Under the pieces are notes generated by a model. It had not been told where the DNA came from. It saw only the letters and a list, made by a program, of their open reading frames with translations, and made no database searches. A stretch of 13,635 nt of DNA from CAZIHO01 sp964538875 (GTDB lineage Bacteria > Pseudomonadota > Gammaproteobacteria > Chromatiales > Chromatiaceae), in the NCBI GenBank assembly GCA_964538875.1, contig CAZIHO010000098.1, positions 1 through 13,635 of the forward strand. The letters are read 5' to 3'. Below are positions 7,890-13,635 of the stretch, piece after piece. The first letter of the stretch is position 1. Each line of letters begins with the position of its first letter. A program made the translations under genes and the position numbers.

Positions 7890-7953
7890 GGAAATAATGC
7901 TTGATCGACCTATGCCCTAATTTCTAACAGATTGAAAATCTTATATTATTTCC
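7890..7953. repeat. Nested inverted repeats in AT-rich region before the RND gene
   Basis: GGAAATAAT (7890-7898) is matched by its exact reverse complement ATTATTTCC (7945-7953), with 46 bp between the arms. Inside lies a smaller inverted repeat, AGATT-GAA-AATCT (7930-7942). The outer arms are 33 bp upstream of the pump's start codon. They could be paired regulator half-sites or an RNA leader fold. Nothing in the sequence identifies the regulator. Confidence 0.4.
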
Positions 7954-8008
7954 AGGTCGCGCGTGCCACCCAGGACCAATTTGCCTAGGCACTGCCAAAT
8001 CTCAATTA

Positions 8009-8029
8009 CCGGTAGTTCCCGGCTACCGG
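8009..8029 (-). repeat. 7-bp hairpin in fusion protein-pump spacer
   Basis: CCGGTAG (8009-8015) and CTACCGG (8023-8029) are perfect inverted repeats around a 7-nt loop, about 110 bp after the fusion-protein stop. On the transcribed minus strand the bases after the stem are TAATTGAG, not a T-run. It is therefore a poor intrinsic terminator, but it could stabilise the upstream message or attenuate expression of the pump. Confidence 0.4.
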
Positions 8030-8138
8030 CCAACCATCACCCCGGATGCTGGCGGCTCTGGCAAAGCCCTGGCCATGAGGCCCCGCCCCGCCCGGCAGCG
8101 GTTTGTACCTAAGCAATACCTAGTCCGGCGCACCAGGT

Positions 8139-9266
8139 TCACTGGCCCGCTGCCGGGTCAGCCTCTTTCAGGTCCAATTTGACGCCCTTGGCCAAGCGCG
8201 CCTGGCCGTCGATGACGAGTTGTTCGCCTCCTTCAAGACCGGCACTCACCGCCACCTCGTCCCCAACCCGGGGACCCAGGGTCACGGGACGCAATTCGGC
8301 CCGCCGGTCCGGCGACACCAGATACACCTGATCCCCCCTCTGCCCGGCCTGCACCGCCCGGACCGGAATTACCGGCACATCGGTCAATTCCCCCAACAAC
8401 AGGTCCAGACGCAAGAACTGACCCGGATGCAAGCGCTGGTCCTGGTTGGCAAAGATTGCCCGCAAGGCGATGGTTCCGGTGGCCGGATCAATCCGGTTGT
8501 CCAGAAATTCCACTTCTCCCACCACCGGCCCGCCCCCATCCTGGGCATCTGCCTCCACCTTGAGCATCCCGCTGGCCAACCGGCGCCGTAACTCCGGGAG
8601 ATAGCGTTCCGGTAGCGCGAAGACCAGGTACAGGGGCTCCACCTGGTTAATCACCACCAGGGGCGTTTCATTGGTCTTGACCAGGTTGCCGGGATCCGCC
8701 AAGCGCGCGCCTGCCAACCCGGTGATGGGTGCGTGCAGGGTCGCGTAACCCAGTTGCAGCCGGGCCAGCTCCACCGCTGCCTGATCGGCTCGAATGGTGG
8801 CCTCCAACGCTTCGGCGGTAGCGCGGGCGTCCTCCAAATTCTCGCCGGAGACATAACCCTTGGGCGCCAAGCCCTGCTGGCGCCGCAGTTGCAGCCGCGC
8901 CTTGTCCAATTGGGCCTGGTCCCGTCCCAAATTGGCCTGGGCCAGGGCCAGGGCCGCTTCCAGGGGCCGGGGGTCGATGCGGAACAACAGCTCCCCCTGG
9001 TGGACCAATTGACCTTCCTTGAAGTGGGCTTCCAGCAATTGTCCATCCACCCGGGACTTGAGGGTGACGCTGGCGGCGGCCTGGGCCCGGCCCACCGCCG
9101 ACAGCCGCACCGGCAAGGTCTTGCGCACCACGGGCTGAACCTGGACCGGCACCGGCCGTACTGCGGGTGGGGCCGCCACCCCTGACCTGGGCTGAGCCTG
9201 GTACAGATACCCACCAGCACCGGCCACCACTACCAACAACAGCCAGCGCGCCCATTGCCCCATCAT
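8139..9266 (-). CDS. RND efflux periplasmic adaptor (membrane-fusion protein, MdtA/AcrA family)
   Basis: This 375-residue adaptor links an inner-membrane RND pump to an outer-membrane channel. A hydrophobic N-terminal anchor (~8-22, WLLLVVVAGAG) has no lipobox Cys, so it is probably a membrane-anchored rather than lipid-modified adaptor. Next come the first lipoyl half (SRVDGQLLEAHFKEGQLVHQG, ~71-91, split here at RVDG), a Q- and R-rich alpha-hairpin (~100-172), the second lipoyl half (TLHAPITGLAGA, ~176-187), a beta-barrel with the pattern NRIDPATGTIALRA (~257-270), and a membrane-proximal domain. MdtA-like adaptors share the last motif. I chose ATG 9266 because the anchor follows directly and AGGGA, preceded by a strong GGGAGG, lies just upstream. 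The frame runs on to 9422, but that part looks non-coding. It is the first gene of the pump unit; no outer-membrane factor is in the window. Confidence 0.9.
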   Translation of the reverse strand: MMGQWARWLLLVVVAGAGGYLYQAQPRSGVAAPPAVRPVPVQVQPVVRKTLPVRLSAVGRAQAAASVTLKSRVDGQLLEAHFKEGQLVHQGELLFRIDPRPLEAALALAQANLGRDQAQLDKARLQLRRQQGLAPKGYVSGENLEDARATAEALEATIRADQAAVELARLQLGYATLHAPITGLAGARLADPGNLVKTNETPLVVINQVEPLYLVFALPERYLPELRRRLASGMLKVEADAQDGGGPVVGEVEFLDNRIDPATGTIALRAIFANQDQRLHPGQFLRLDLLLGELTDVPVIPVRAVQAGQRGDQVYLVSPDRRAELRPVTLGPRVGDEVAVSAGLEGGEQLVIDGQARLAKGVKLDLKEADPAAGQ

Positions 9267-9336
9267 GATCCAGTCCCTACCTCCCACGGTCGGTGAACAA
9301 ACCCAAGCGGCCGCCCAGGCTCCCGGACGCCTGGGA

Positions 9337-9367
9337 ACTATATCGCCGCGACGGCCGGCGGGGTCGA
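9337..9367 (-). promoter_or_regulatory. Candidate promoter of the efflux unit
   Basis: On the minus strand TATAGT (9342-9337) matches 5 of 6 bases of a -10. The best -35 is TCGACC (9367-9362, 4 of 6), with a long 19-bp spacer. That -35 overlaps the 10-bp palindrome GGGTCGACCC (9361-9370), so a bound regulator could compensate for the poor spacing or block polymerase. Transcription would start near 9330, giving a leader of ~64 nt. Confidence 0.33.
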
Positions 9368-9370
9368 CCC
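9361..9370. repeat. 10-bp palindrome with a downstream half-repeat
   Basis: GGGTCGACCC is a perfect palindrome. Its TCGACCC half recurs in the same orientation at 9380-9386, 16 bp on. This arrangement is compatible with repeated regulator half-sites, but short GC-rich palindromes also arise by chance. Confidence 0.35.
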
Positions 9371-9404
9371 GTTGGCATATCGACCCATCCACCCTAGCCC
9401 TAGG

Positions 9405-9418
9405 CCGCTCAAGAGCGG
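9405..9418. repeat. Inverted repeat CCGCTC-AA-GAGCGG
   Basis: Two 6-bp arms are perfect complements around two bases. The site lies ~139 bp upstream of the adaptor start and ~126 bp upstream of the sugar transferase start. It could be an operator for either direction. No terminator T-run follows. Confidence 0.35.
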
Positions 9419-9484
9419 ACAATGGGGAGTTAAACGGCTGGGCTTGACGCCCCTCCCGGGGTAATGGCCGAGCCAGGAGAGTGT

Positions 9485-9511
9485 CCTGTCGAGCCTAACC
9501 AGCCCGACAGG
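9485..9511 (+). repeat. Hairpin in the leader of the sugar transferase gene
   Basis: CCTGTCG (9485-9491) and CGACAGG (9505-9511) are perfect 7-bp complements with a 13-nt loop, ending 32 bp before the GTG start. An alternative pairing, AGCCT (9492-9496) with AGGCT (9509-9513), shares bases with the first. Competing folds in the leader, or a regulator operator, are both possible. Confidence 0.4.
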
Positions 9512-9543
9512 CTAGGGTCGGCGGGATTCAAGGAAATAGTCGG

Positions 9544-10935
9544 GTGCATCAAGGCTTCATGAAACAGCATCAATCGAAACTCGGTTTTTTTTACCGGGTT
9601 TCCGACACCGTGCTGATTGTCGCCTGCCTATACCTGGTCACCCTAGCCCTGGACGCCCCATGGTCCCAGCAATATGCCTTGGCTGGATTCGCGGCCATTC
9701 CCAGCTTCTATTTGTTCGCGGAGACTACCCATCTATACCGGTCCTGGCGCGGGATTCCCTGGTTTCAATACGCACCGCCCATTGCTCTTTCCTGGTCCTT
9801 AACCCTGTTTGCCCTGCTGGCGCTTGGTTATGCCACTAAAACCACCGCCAGCTATTCCCGGCTGGCCCTGGGGCTATGGTTTATTACGACGCCGATTATC
9901 CTGTTGTCGTGGCGGCTGGTCATCCGGCAATTTTTGGGCTACCTGCGTGGTCATGGTTACAACTCCCGGCGGGTCGCCATCGCCGGCACCACGGAACAGG
10001 GCTTGCGGCTGGCGCGCCTCATGCGGCGGGCGCCGTCCATGGGTTATCAGGTGGTGGGTTTTCATGAGGAGGAGTCGGCCCGGGACCCAGACTTTCCTGA
10101 GCCCCTGGCCGGAAATTTCGATCAACTGATCGACCGGGCCGAGCGGGGGGATTTGGACCGGGTCTATATCGCCATGCCCTTTTCCCGGGAACAGGAAATC
10201 AACCGGCTGCTAGCCGCCTTTCGGGACACGGCGATATCCGTGTATCTGGTGCCCGATCTGTTGATGTTCGATCTACTGCACGCACGCTGGGTCAACGTGG
10301 GGCCCATTTCCACCATCGGTATCCAGGAAACGCCATTTTTAGGCATCGAGGGCTGGGCCAAGCGTCTGGAGGACTTGATCGTGTCAGGTCTGGTGGTGCT
10401 GGTCATGGCCCTGCCCATGCTCATGATCTCGCTGGCTATCTGTACCGGATCGCCGGGACCCGTAATCTTCCGGCAAACCCGTTACGGCTTGGATGGGCGC
10501 TGCTTTCTAGTATGGAAATTTCGCACCATGAATGAATGGCAGGATGGACCCCAGATTTCCCAGGTAACCAAAGATGATCCCAGGGTCACCCGCTTCGGCG
10601 CCTGGTTGCGGCGCACCTCCCTGGACGAACTACCCCAATTCTTCAACGTCCTGCTGGGCACCATGTCGGTGGTGGGTCCCCGGCCCCATGCAGTGGCCCA
10701 TAACGAGGAGTACCGCCAGTTGATTCCCGGCTACATGCTGCGCCACAAGGTCAAGCCCGGCATCACCGGCTGGGCTCAGATCAACGGCTGGCGTGGCGAA
10801 ACCGATACCCTGGACAAAATGGCGAAGCGGGTGGAACTAGATCTCTGGTATATCCGCAACTGGTCGATTTTGCTGGACCTGAAAATAATCATCTGGACCC
10901 TGCAGAAGGGATTCACAAACGAGAACGCCTATTGA
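9544..10935 (+). CDS. Polyprenyl-phosphate hexose-1-phosphate transferase (WcaJ/CpsE-type)
   Basis: This 463-residue inner-membrane enzyme moves a sugar-1-phosphate from a nucleotide sugar, usually UDP-glucose, to undecaprenyl phosphate, the first step of exopolysaccharide, capsule or O-unit assembly. Four N-terminal helices (~20-38, 44-62, 77-97, 107-127) precede a Rossmann-like domain (RRVAIAGTTEQG, ~142-153). A fifth membrane segment follows (~278-302, with Pro291, where WcaJ-family proteins break the helix), then the catalytic bacterial-transferase domain with KFRTM (325-329), SLDELPQF (D361, E362), VVGPRP and KPGITGWAQINGWRG. All family landmarks are present. The GTG start at 9544 has AAGGA 9 nt upstream and gives the family's usual length; the ATG at 9559 is possible but its AAGG is only 4 nt away. 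No glycosyltransferase, flippase or polymerase gene is adjacent. The sugar specificity is inferred, not shown. Confidence 0.92.
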   Translation: MHQGFMKQHQSKLGFFYRVSDTVLIVACLYLVTLALDAPWSQQYALAGFAAIPSFYLFAETTHLYRSWRGIPWFQYAPPIALSWSLTLFALLALGYATKTTASYSRLALGLWFITTPIILLSWRLVIRQFLGYLRGHGYNSRRVAIAGTTEQGLRLARLMRRAPSMGYQVVGFHEEESARDPDFPEPLAGNFDQLIDRAERGDLDRVYIAMPFSREQEINRLLAAFRDTAISVYLVPDLLMFDLLHARWVNVGPISTIGIQETPFLGIEGWAKRLEDLIVSGLVVLVMALPMLMISLAICTGSPGPVIFRQTRYGLDGRCFLVWKFRTMNEWQDGPQISQVTKDDPRVTRFGAWLRRTSLDELPQFFNVLLGTMSVVGPRPHAVAHNEEYRQLIPGYMLRHKVKPGITGWAQINGWRGETDTLDKMAKRVELDLWYIRNWSILLDLKIIIWTLQKGFTNENAY

Positions 10936-10945
10936 GACAATAGGG

Positions 10946-10974
10946 AAACCTGGTTCTTGACGGTCATCAGGTTT
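10946..10974. repeat. 7-bp inverted repeat after the sugar transferase gene
   Basis: AAACCTG (10946-10952) and CAGGTTT (10968-10974) can pair around a 15-nt loop just after the stop codon. The loop itself contains TGAC-G-GTCA. AGCACC follows rather than a T-run, so it could be a Rho-dependent end, an mRNA-stabilising hairpin, or an operator for the next gene rather than a classical terminator. Confidence 0.4.
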
Positions 10975-11034
10975 AGCACCGGCTGGCCACGCAACCTGCC
11001 GAAGCACCTCGACTAACTCCCGAGTATTGGTCTC

Positions 11035-11745
11035 ATGTGGATTGTTGCAGCTTTACCCCAATGGCGCGGACGGCTGACCGGTGCTGTTGGGATGCTTCTA
11101 ACCCTGTCTTTGCTGGCAGGGCCCCTGTTGGCCGGTGAGTCGCCAGCCGCCCAGGAACGGGCGGCCAAGAAAGCCGAACAGGCCCGCCGGACCGCAACCC
11201 GCGACCAATTCGAGATCCGGGGCCTGAGTCTTGGCCTAACCCTGGAGGAAGCGGAAGCCAGATTGCAAAGCGAAATCTCCGGCGTCCATCCGGAGCGCAA
11301 GGCCGATTGGCAAGCGCCCGCCTATGGCACCTACCAAGAAACCGTCCGTCTCACCGACGGCGCCAGATTCAGCCTCACCTTCAGTTCCCCAGTCTCTGGC
11401 GGCCTAGGCGGGGTGGTGATGTACGAGCAAAACCTGTGGGAAGGTCCCACCCCGGAAAAGCTGCTGCAAGACTTGACCACCAAGTACGGTCCCCCGGACG
11501 AGCGGGCCTCGTCCGGCTGGTGGCTGACCTGGCATCTGCGCAGTCGTGCGTCCACCGAAGACGGCATGGGCGCCTTCCTCAAGATTCATCTGCGCGCTGG
11601 CACGGACGGCCGGGTGGAGTACTTCCGGGCGGTATTGAACGATTACAAATTCCTGGAGCGGGACGAACACTTGGCCGCCGAGGCGCGCCGGGACGAAGCC
11701 CAGCGGGAGTACGAACGTAGTCGCTCCAAGCTGATCAAATTCTGA
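11035..11745 (+). CDS. Exported protein of unknown function
   Basis: I do not recognise this 236-residue protein. Residues ~1-35 look like a signal peptide with a long basic n-region (WRGRLTGAVG) and a hydrophobic core LLTLSLLAGPLLAG; no lipobox Cys is present, so the mature protein is probably periplasmic. After a charged Ala/Lys/Arg-rich linker (~36-58) comes a folded core: IRGLSLGLTLEEAEARLQ (61-78), then an alternating hydrophobic stretch typical of beta strands (103-130), PTPEKLLQDLTTKYGPPDE (138-156), and a Trp-rich strand region. The C-terminus (~205-236) is highly charged and likely a helix or coiled coil. There is no catalytic motif. The start at ATG 11035 lacks a good Shine-Dalgarno; ATG 11092 would give a compact signal peptide. 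It sits between the sugar transferase and the convergent flippase gene, so an envelope role is a guess. Confidence 0.8.
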   Translation: MWIVAALPQWRGRLTGAVGMLLTLSLLAGPLLAGESPAAQERAAKKAEQARRTATRDQFEIRGLSLGLTLEEAEARLQSEISGVHPERKADWQAPAYGTYQETVRLTDGARFSLTFSSPVSGGLGGVVMYEQNLWEGPTPEKLLQDLTTKYGPPDERASSGWWLTWHLRSRASTEDGMGAFLKIHLRAGTDGRVEYFRAVLNDYKFLERDEHLAAEARRDEAQREYERSRSKLIKF

Positions 11746-11792
11746 GGCCGGAGATCCCCCATCCCCAGACCATAGTCCCGCAACGACCGGAC

Positions 11793-13541
11793 CTACCCGG
11801 CCGGCTCGCTGCCCTGCTGATAGAGTCGCGCATACACCCCCTGTTGGGCGAGCAGTTGCTCGTGGCTGCCGCTCTCGATGATCCGGCCCCGTTCCAGCAC
11901 CAGGATGCGATCCGCGTGGCGAACCGTGGACAGCCGGTGGGCGATGAGAATCAGGGTGCGATTGCCCTGTAGTTGGGCGATGGCTTCCTGGACGTAGCGT
12001 TCCGACTGGGCGTCCAGGGCCGAGGTGGCCTCGTCGAAGATCAGAATCGGGCTGTCCTTGAGTATCGCCCTGGCGATGGCCAGGCGTTGCCGTTGGCCGC
12101 CGGACAGGCGCACCCCATTCTCGCCGATTTCAGTATCTAGCCCGGCCGGCAGTGGCTCGATGAATTCCAGGGCGTGGGCGGCCTGGGCTGCGGCCCGCAC
12201 TGCTTCGTCCGGAGCTCCCTGCATGGCGCCGTAGGCGATGTTGGCCCGGATGCTGTCGTTGAACAACACCACTTCTTGACTCACCAGGGCAATTTGCCGG
12301 CGCAGGTCCCGCAAGGGGATATCCAGCAGGTCCCGGCCGTCCACCAGAATCTGGCCAGCGCTAGGGTGATACAGCTGAGGGATTAGGTTCGCCAGGGAGC
12401 TTTTGCCGCTGCCGGACGCGCCCACCAGGGCCAGGGTTTCATTGGGCCGCACATGGAAGTTCAGATCCCGCAGGGCGTCCGTTTCCGCATTGGGATAGCG
12501 CAGGGACACGCCCCGCAGCTCCAGCTCGCCCTGCGCCTTGGCCAGGGGCTGACTGCCCTGGTCCGGCTCCGCCGGCTGATCCAGCAGGTCAAACAGGCTT
12601 TGGGCGGCAGCCAGACCGGTTTGCACCTGCTCGTTGATCTTGGTCAGCCGCTTGACCGGATTGATCAACAGGGCCATGGCGCCAAAAAAGGCCATGAAAT
12701 CCCCCACCGTGAGACTGCCCAGGGCGGACATCTGGGACGCCAGGTAGACAATCACCGCCAACGCTAGAGACGCCACCAGATGCACGGAAACCGTGTTCCA
12801 GTTGGCCGCCATGACAAACTTCATCCGGTAGCGGCGTACGCCGTCGGCGGCATCGTGGTAGCGGGACTGTTCGTAGGCGTAACCGGCGAAGATTTTGACG
12901 ATCTTGTGGCCCTTGGTCGCCTCCTCCAGCACATGGGTCATGTGGCCCATGGCTTCTTGCTGCGCCCGGCTCAGCCGCCGCAGCCGGGCGCTCAGCAGGC
13001 GGATGATGATGGCCACCGCCGGACCCATCATGAGGGCGATCAGGGACAGCCGCCAATCCAACCACAGCATCAGGGCCAGCAAACCCGCCACCGCCAGGGT
13101 GTCCCGCACCAACACCAGAATGGCTTCGGTGGCGGCGTCCGCCACGTTATTCACGTCGTAGATCAGCTTGGAGATCAATTTGCCGGAAGAATTCTGGTCG
13201 TAAAAGGCAGTGGGTAGCACCAACAGCCGGGCAAACATTTGCTCCCGTAGATCCATGACCACCCGGGTCGCCACCCATTTGAGCCCCAGGTCACTGCCAA
13301 ACATGGCCACACCCCGCACCAGCGCTAAGCCAATCAACGCCAGGGGAATGAGCCGGATCATGTCCGGATCCTTGTCCACGAAACTGCCGTCCAGCATGGG
13401 CTTGAGCAGCGCCGGCACGGCGGGTTCGGTGGCGGCCAGCAACACCATGGCCAGGACCGTGAAGCCAAATTGGCGCCGGTAGGGCCGAACGTAGGTCAGC
13501 AACCGGCCGTACAACCAGGGTCCGGTGGTAGATTCAGGCAT
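11793..13541 (-). CDS. msbA: Lipid A export ABC transporter, ATP-binding/permease (MsbA)
   Basis: This 582-residue half-transporter has the same length as E. coli MsbA. It flips lipid A-core across the inner membrane as a homodimer. An N-terminal six-helix membrane domain (~20-300) contains the family stretch PTAFYDQNSSGKLISKLIYDVNNV (~110-133, broken here at SGKL). The nucleotide-binding domain shows Walker A GASGSGKS (374-381), Q-loop Q422, signature LSGGQRQR (479-486), Walker B ILIFDE with E504, and the H-loop H535 in IAHRLST; all catalytic residues are intact. I chose ATG 13541 because it gives the family's usual N-terminus and has GGAAA just upstream, whereas the open frame running to 13634 looks non-coding. 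Other bacterial type IV ABC exporters share these motifs, but length and end-to-end resemblance favour MsbA. It converges on the unknown exported-protein gene with a 47-bp gap and no obvious terminator. Confidence 0.92.
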   Translation of the reverse strand: MPESTTGPWLYGRLLTYVRPYRRQFGFTVLAMVLLAATEPAVPALLKPMLDGSFVDKDPDMIRLIPLALIGLALVRGVAMFGSDLGLKWVATRVVMDLREQMFARLLVLPTAFYDQNSSGKLISKLIYDVNNVADAATEAILVLVRDTLAVAGLLALMLWLDWRLSLIALMMGPAVAIIIRLLSARLRRLSRAQQEAMGHMTHVLEEATKGHKIVKIFAGYAYEQSRYHDAADGVRRYRMKFVMAANWNTVSVHLVASLALAVIVYLASQMSALGSLTVGDFMAFFGAMALLINPVKRLTKINEQVQTGLAAAQSLFDLLDQPAEPDQGSQPLAKAQGELELRGVSLRYPNAETDALRDLNFHVRPNETLALVGASGSGKSSLANLIPQLYHPSAGQILVDGRDLLDIPLRDLRRQIALVSQEVVLFNDSIRANIAYGAMQGAPDEAVRAAAQAAHALEFIEPLPAGLDTEIGENGVRLSGGQRQRLAIARAILKDSPILIFDEATSALDAQSERYVQEAIAQLQGNRTLILIAHRLSTVRHADRILVLERGRIIESGSHEQLLAQQGVYARLYQQGSEPAG

Positions 13542-13635
13542 GGGATATTTCCAAAAACCGACAACAGGGGGCGTCGTGCGATGCGCCATTCTAGCAGCGG
13601 CTCCAGGACCTCCGGCTGCGCCAGGCCGGCCCACC
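13496..13635 (-). CDS. Possible C-terminal tail of an upstream gene overlapping msbA
   Basis: A minus-strand frame enters at the right edge and stops at TGA 13498-13496, 43 bases inside msbA in a different frame. Its first ~24 codons read like a real protein end (AGLAQPEVLEPLLEWRIARR) and favour G or C at third positions, more than the other two frames do there. The part overlapping msbA looks less coding-like. It is too short to assign a family. Either a gene overlaps msbA by about 46 bp, or this is a chance open frame. Confidence 0.3.
   Translation of the reverse strand, partial: WAGLAQPEVLEPLLEWRIARRPLLSVFGNIPCLNLPPDPGCTAGC

Larger units (their letters stand above)
7859..8138. other. Long spacer between fusion-protein and pump genes
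   Basis: This 280-bp gap lies inside what would normally be a tightly packed operon. The half next to the pump (about 7885-7955) is strikingly AT-rich and contains nested inverted repeats. The other half is GC-rich and contains a 7-bp hairpin. I see no ORF with a plausible start. On the minus strand, TATAAG (7946-7941) could serve as a -10, but its -35 position reads TGGCAC, a poor match. A second promoter for the pump gene is plausible but not shown. Confidence 0.45.
9267..9543. other. Divergent intergenic region, efflux pump / sugar transferase
   Basis: This 277-bp spacer separates the leftward efflux unit from the rightward sugar transferase. It contains three separate short palindromes and a possible minus-strand promoter, but no adjacent regulator gene. 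The reading frame of the adaptor extends through part of it without coding character. I found no convincing plus-strand -35/-10 pair: TTGACG at 9444-9449 lacks a suitable -10. Confidence 0.5.

Noticed and set aside
7955..7975. Possible sigma54 promoter (TGGCACG on the minus strand)
   Set aside because: The -24 element matches well, but the -12 position reads ACCTGG instead of TTGC at the required spacing.
8076..8096. Short CCCCG tandem repeat
   Set aside because: Only about two copies in GC-rich spacer sequence; consistent with base composition.
9267..9422. N-terminal extension of the adaptor up to ATG 9422
   Set aside because: The extra 52 residues are not signal-like and place the membrane anchor too far in. 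ATG 9266 has a strong purine-rich site upstream, and palindromes and a promoter-like site fall inside the extension.
9444..9473. Plus-strand -35-like TTGACG before the sugar transferase
   Set aside because: No -10-like hexamer occurs 15-19 bp downstream; TAATGG lies only 12 bp away.
13542..13634. N-terminal extension of MsbA to the window edge
   Set aside because: Starting at 13541 gives the normal 582-residue length, while the extension is Gly/Ala/Pro-rich and a different frame looks more coding-like there.

Overview
The window looks like chromosomal DNA of a Gram-negative, GC-rich gammaproteobacterium. It carries an MsbA-type lipid A flippase, a tripartite RND efflux pump, a WcaJ-type polyisoprenyl-phosphate sugar transferase, a BarA-like hybrid sensor kinase and an HD-GYP protein with a DUF3391 N-terminus. 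I cannot name the genus from sequence alone. I saw no phage, transposon, CRISPR array, tRNA or rRNA.

Layout, left to right. (1) Positions 1-1014, minus: an HD-GYP protein whose C-terminus is cut by the window edge. (2) 1015-1257: a divergent spacer with a perfect 20-bp palindrome and a candidate sigma70-type promoter. (3) 1258-2097, plus: a PHP-family histidinol-phosphatase. (4) 2094-4430, minus: a BarA-like hybrid histidine kinase, convergent with (3); the two stop codons share one CTAG. (5) 4769-7858 and 8139-9266, minus: an RND pump and its membrane-fusion protein, transcribed fusion protein first, with an unusually long 280-bp AT-rich gap between them and a hairpin plus T-run after the pump. 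(6) 9267-9543: a divergent spacer with several short palindromes. (7) 9544-10935, plus: a sugar-1-phosphate transferase that starts exopolysaccharide or O-unit synthesis. (8) 11035-11745, plus: an unrecognised exported protein. (9) 11793-13541, minus: MsbA, preceded at the right edge by what may be the tail of another gene.

Functionally the window mixes cell-envelope genes (efflux, polysaccharide priming, lipid A export) with signalling genes (c-di-GMP-type HD-GYP, phosphorelay kinase). Apart from the fusion protein-RND pair, I see no clear operon. The window holds no outer-membrane factor for the pump, no cognate response regulator or stand-alone Hpt for the kinase, no other polysaccharide genes next to the sugar transferase, and no other his genes.

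I did not find a convincing new multi-gene system. The points most worth a second look are the 20-bp palindrome before the HD-GYP gene, the altered GYP and Asp motifs of that protein, the degenerate middle receiver of the kinase, the inverted repeats in the two long pump-associated spacers, the unknown exported protein, and a possible gene overlap at the msbA start.
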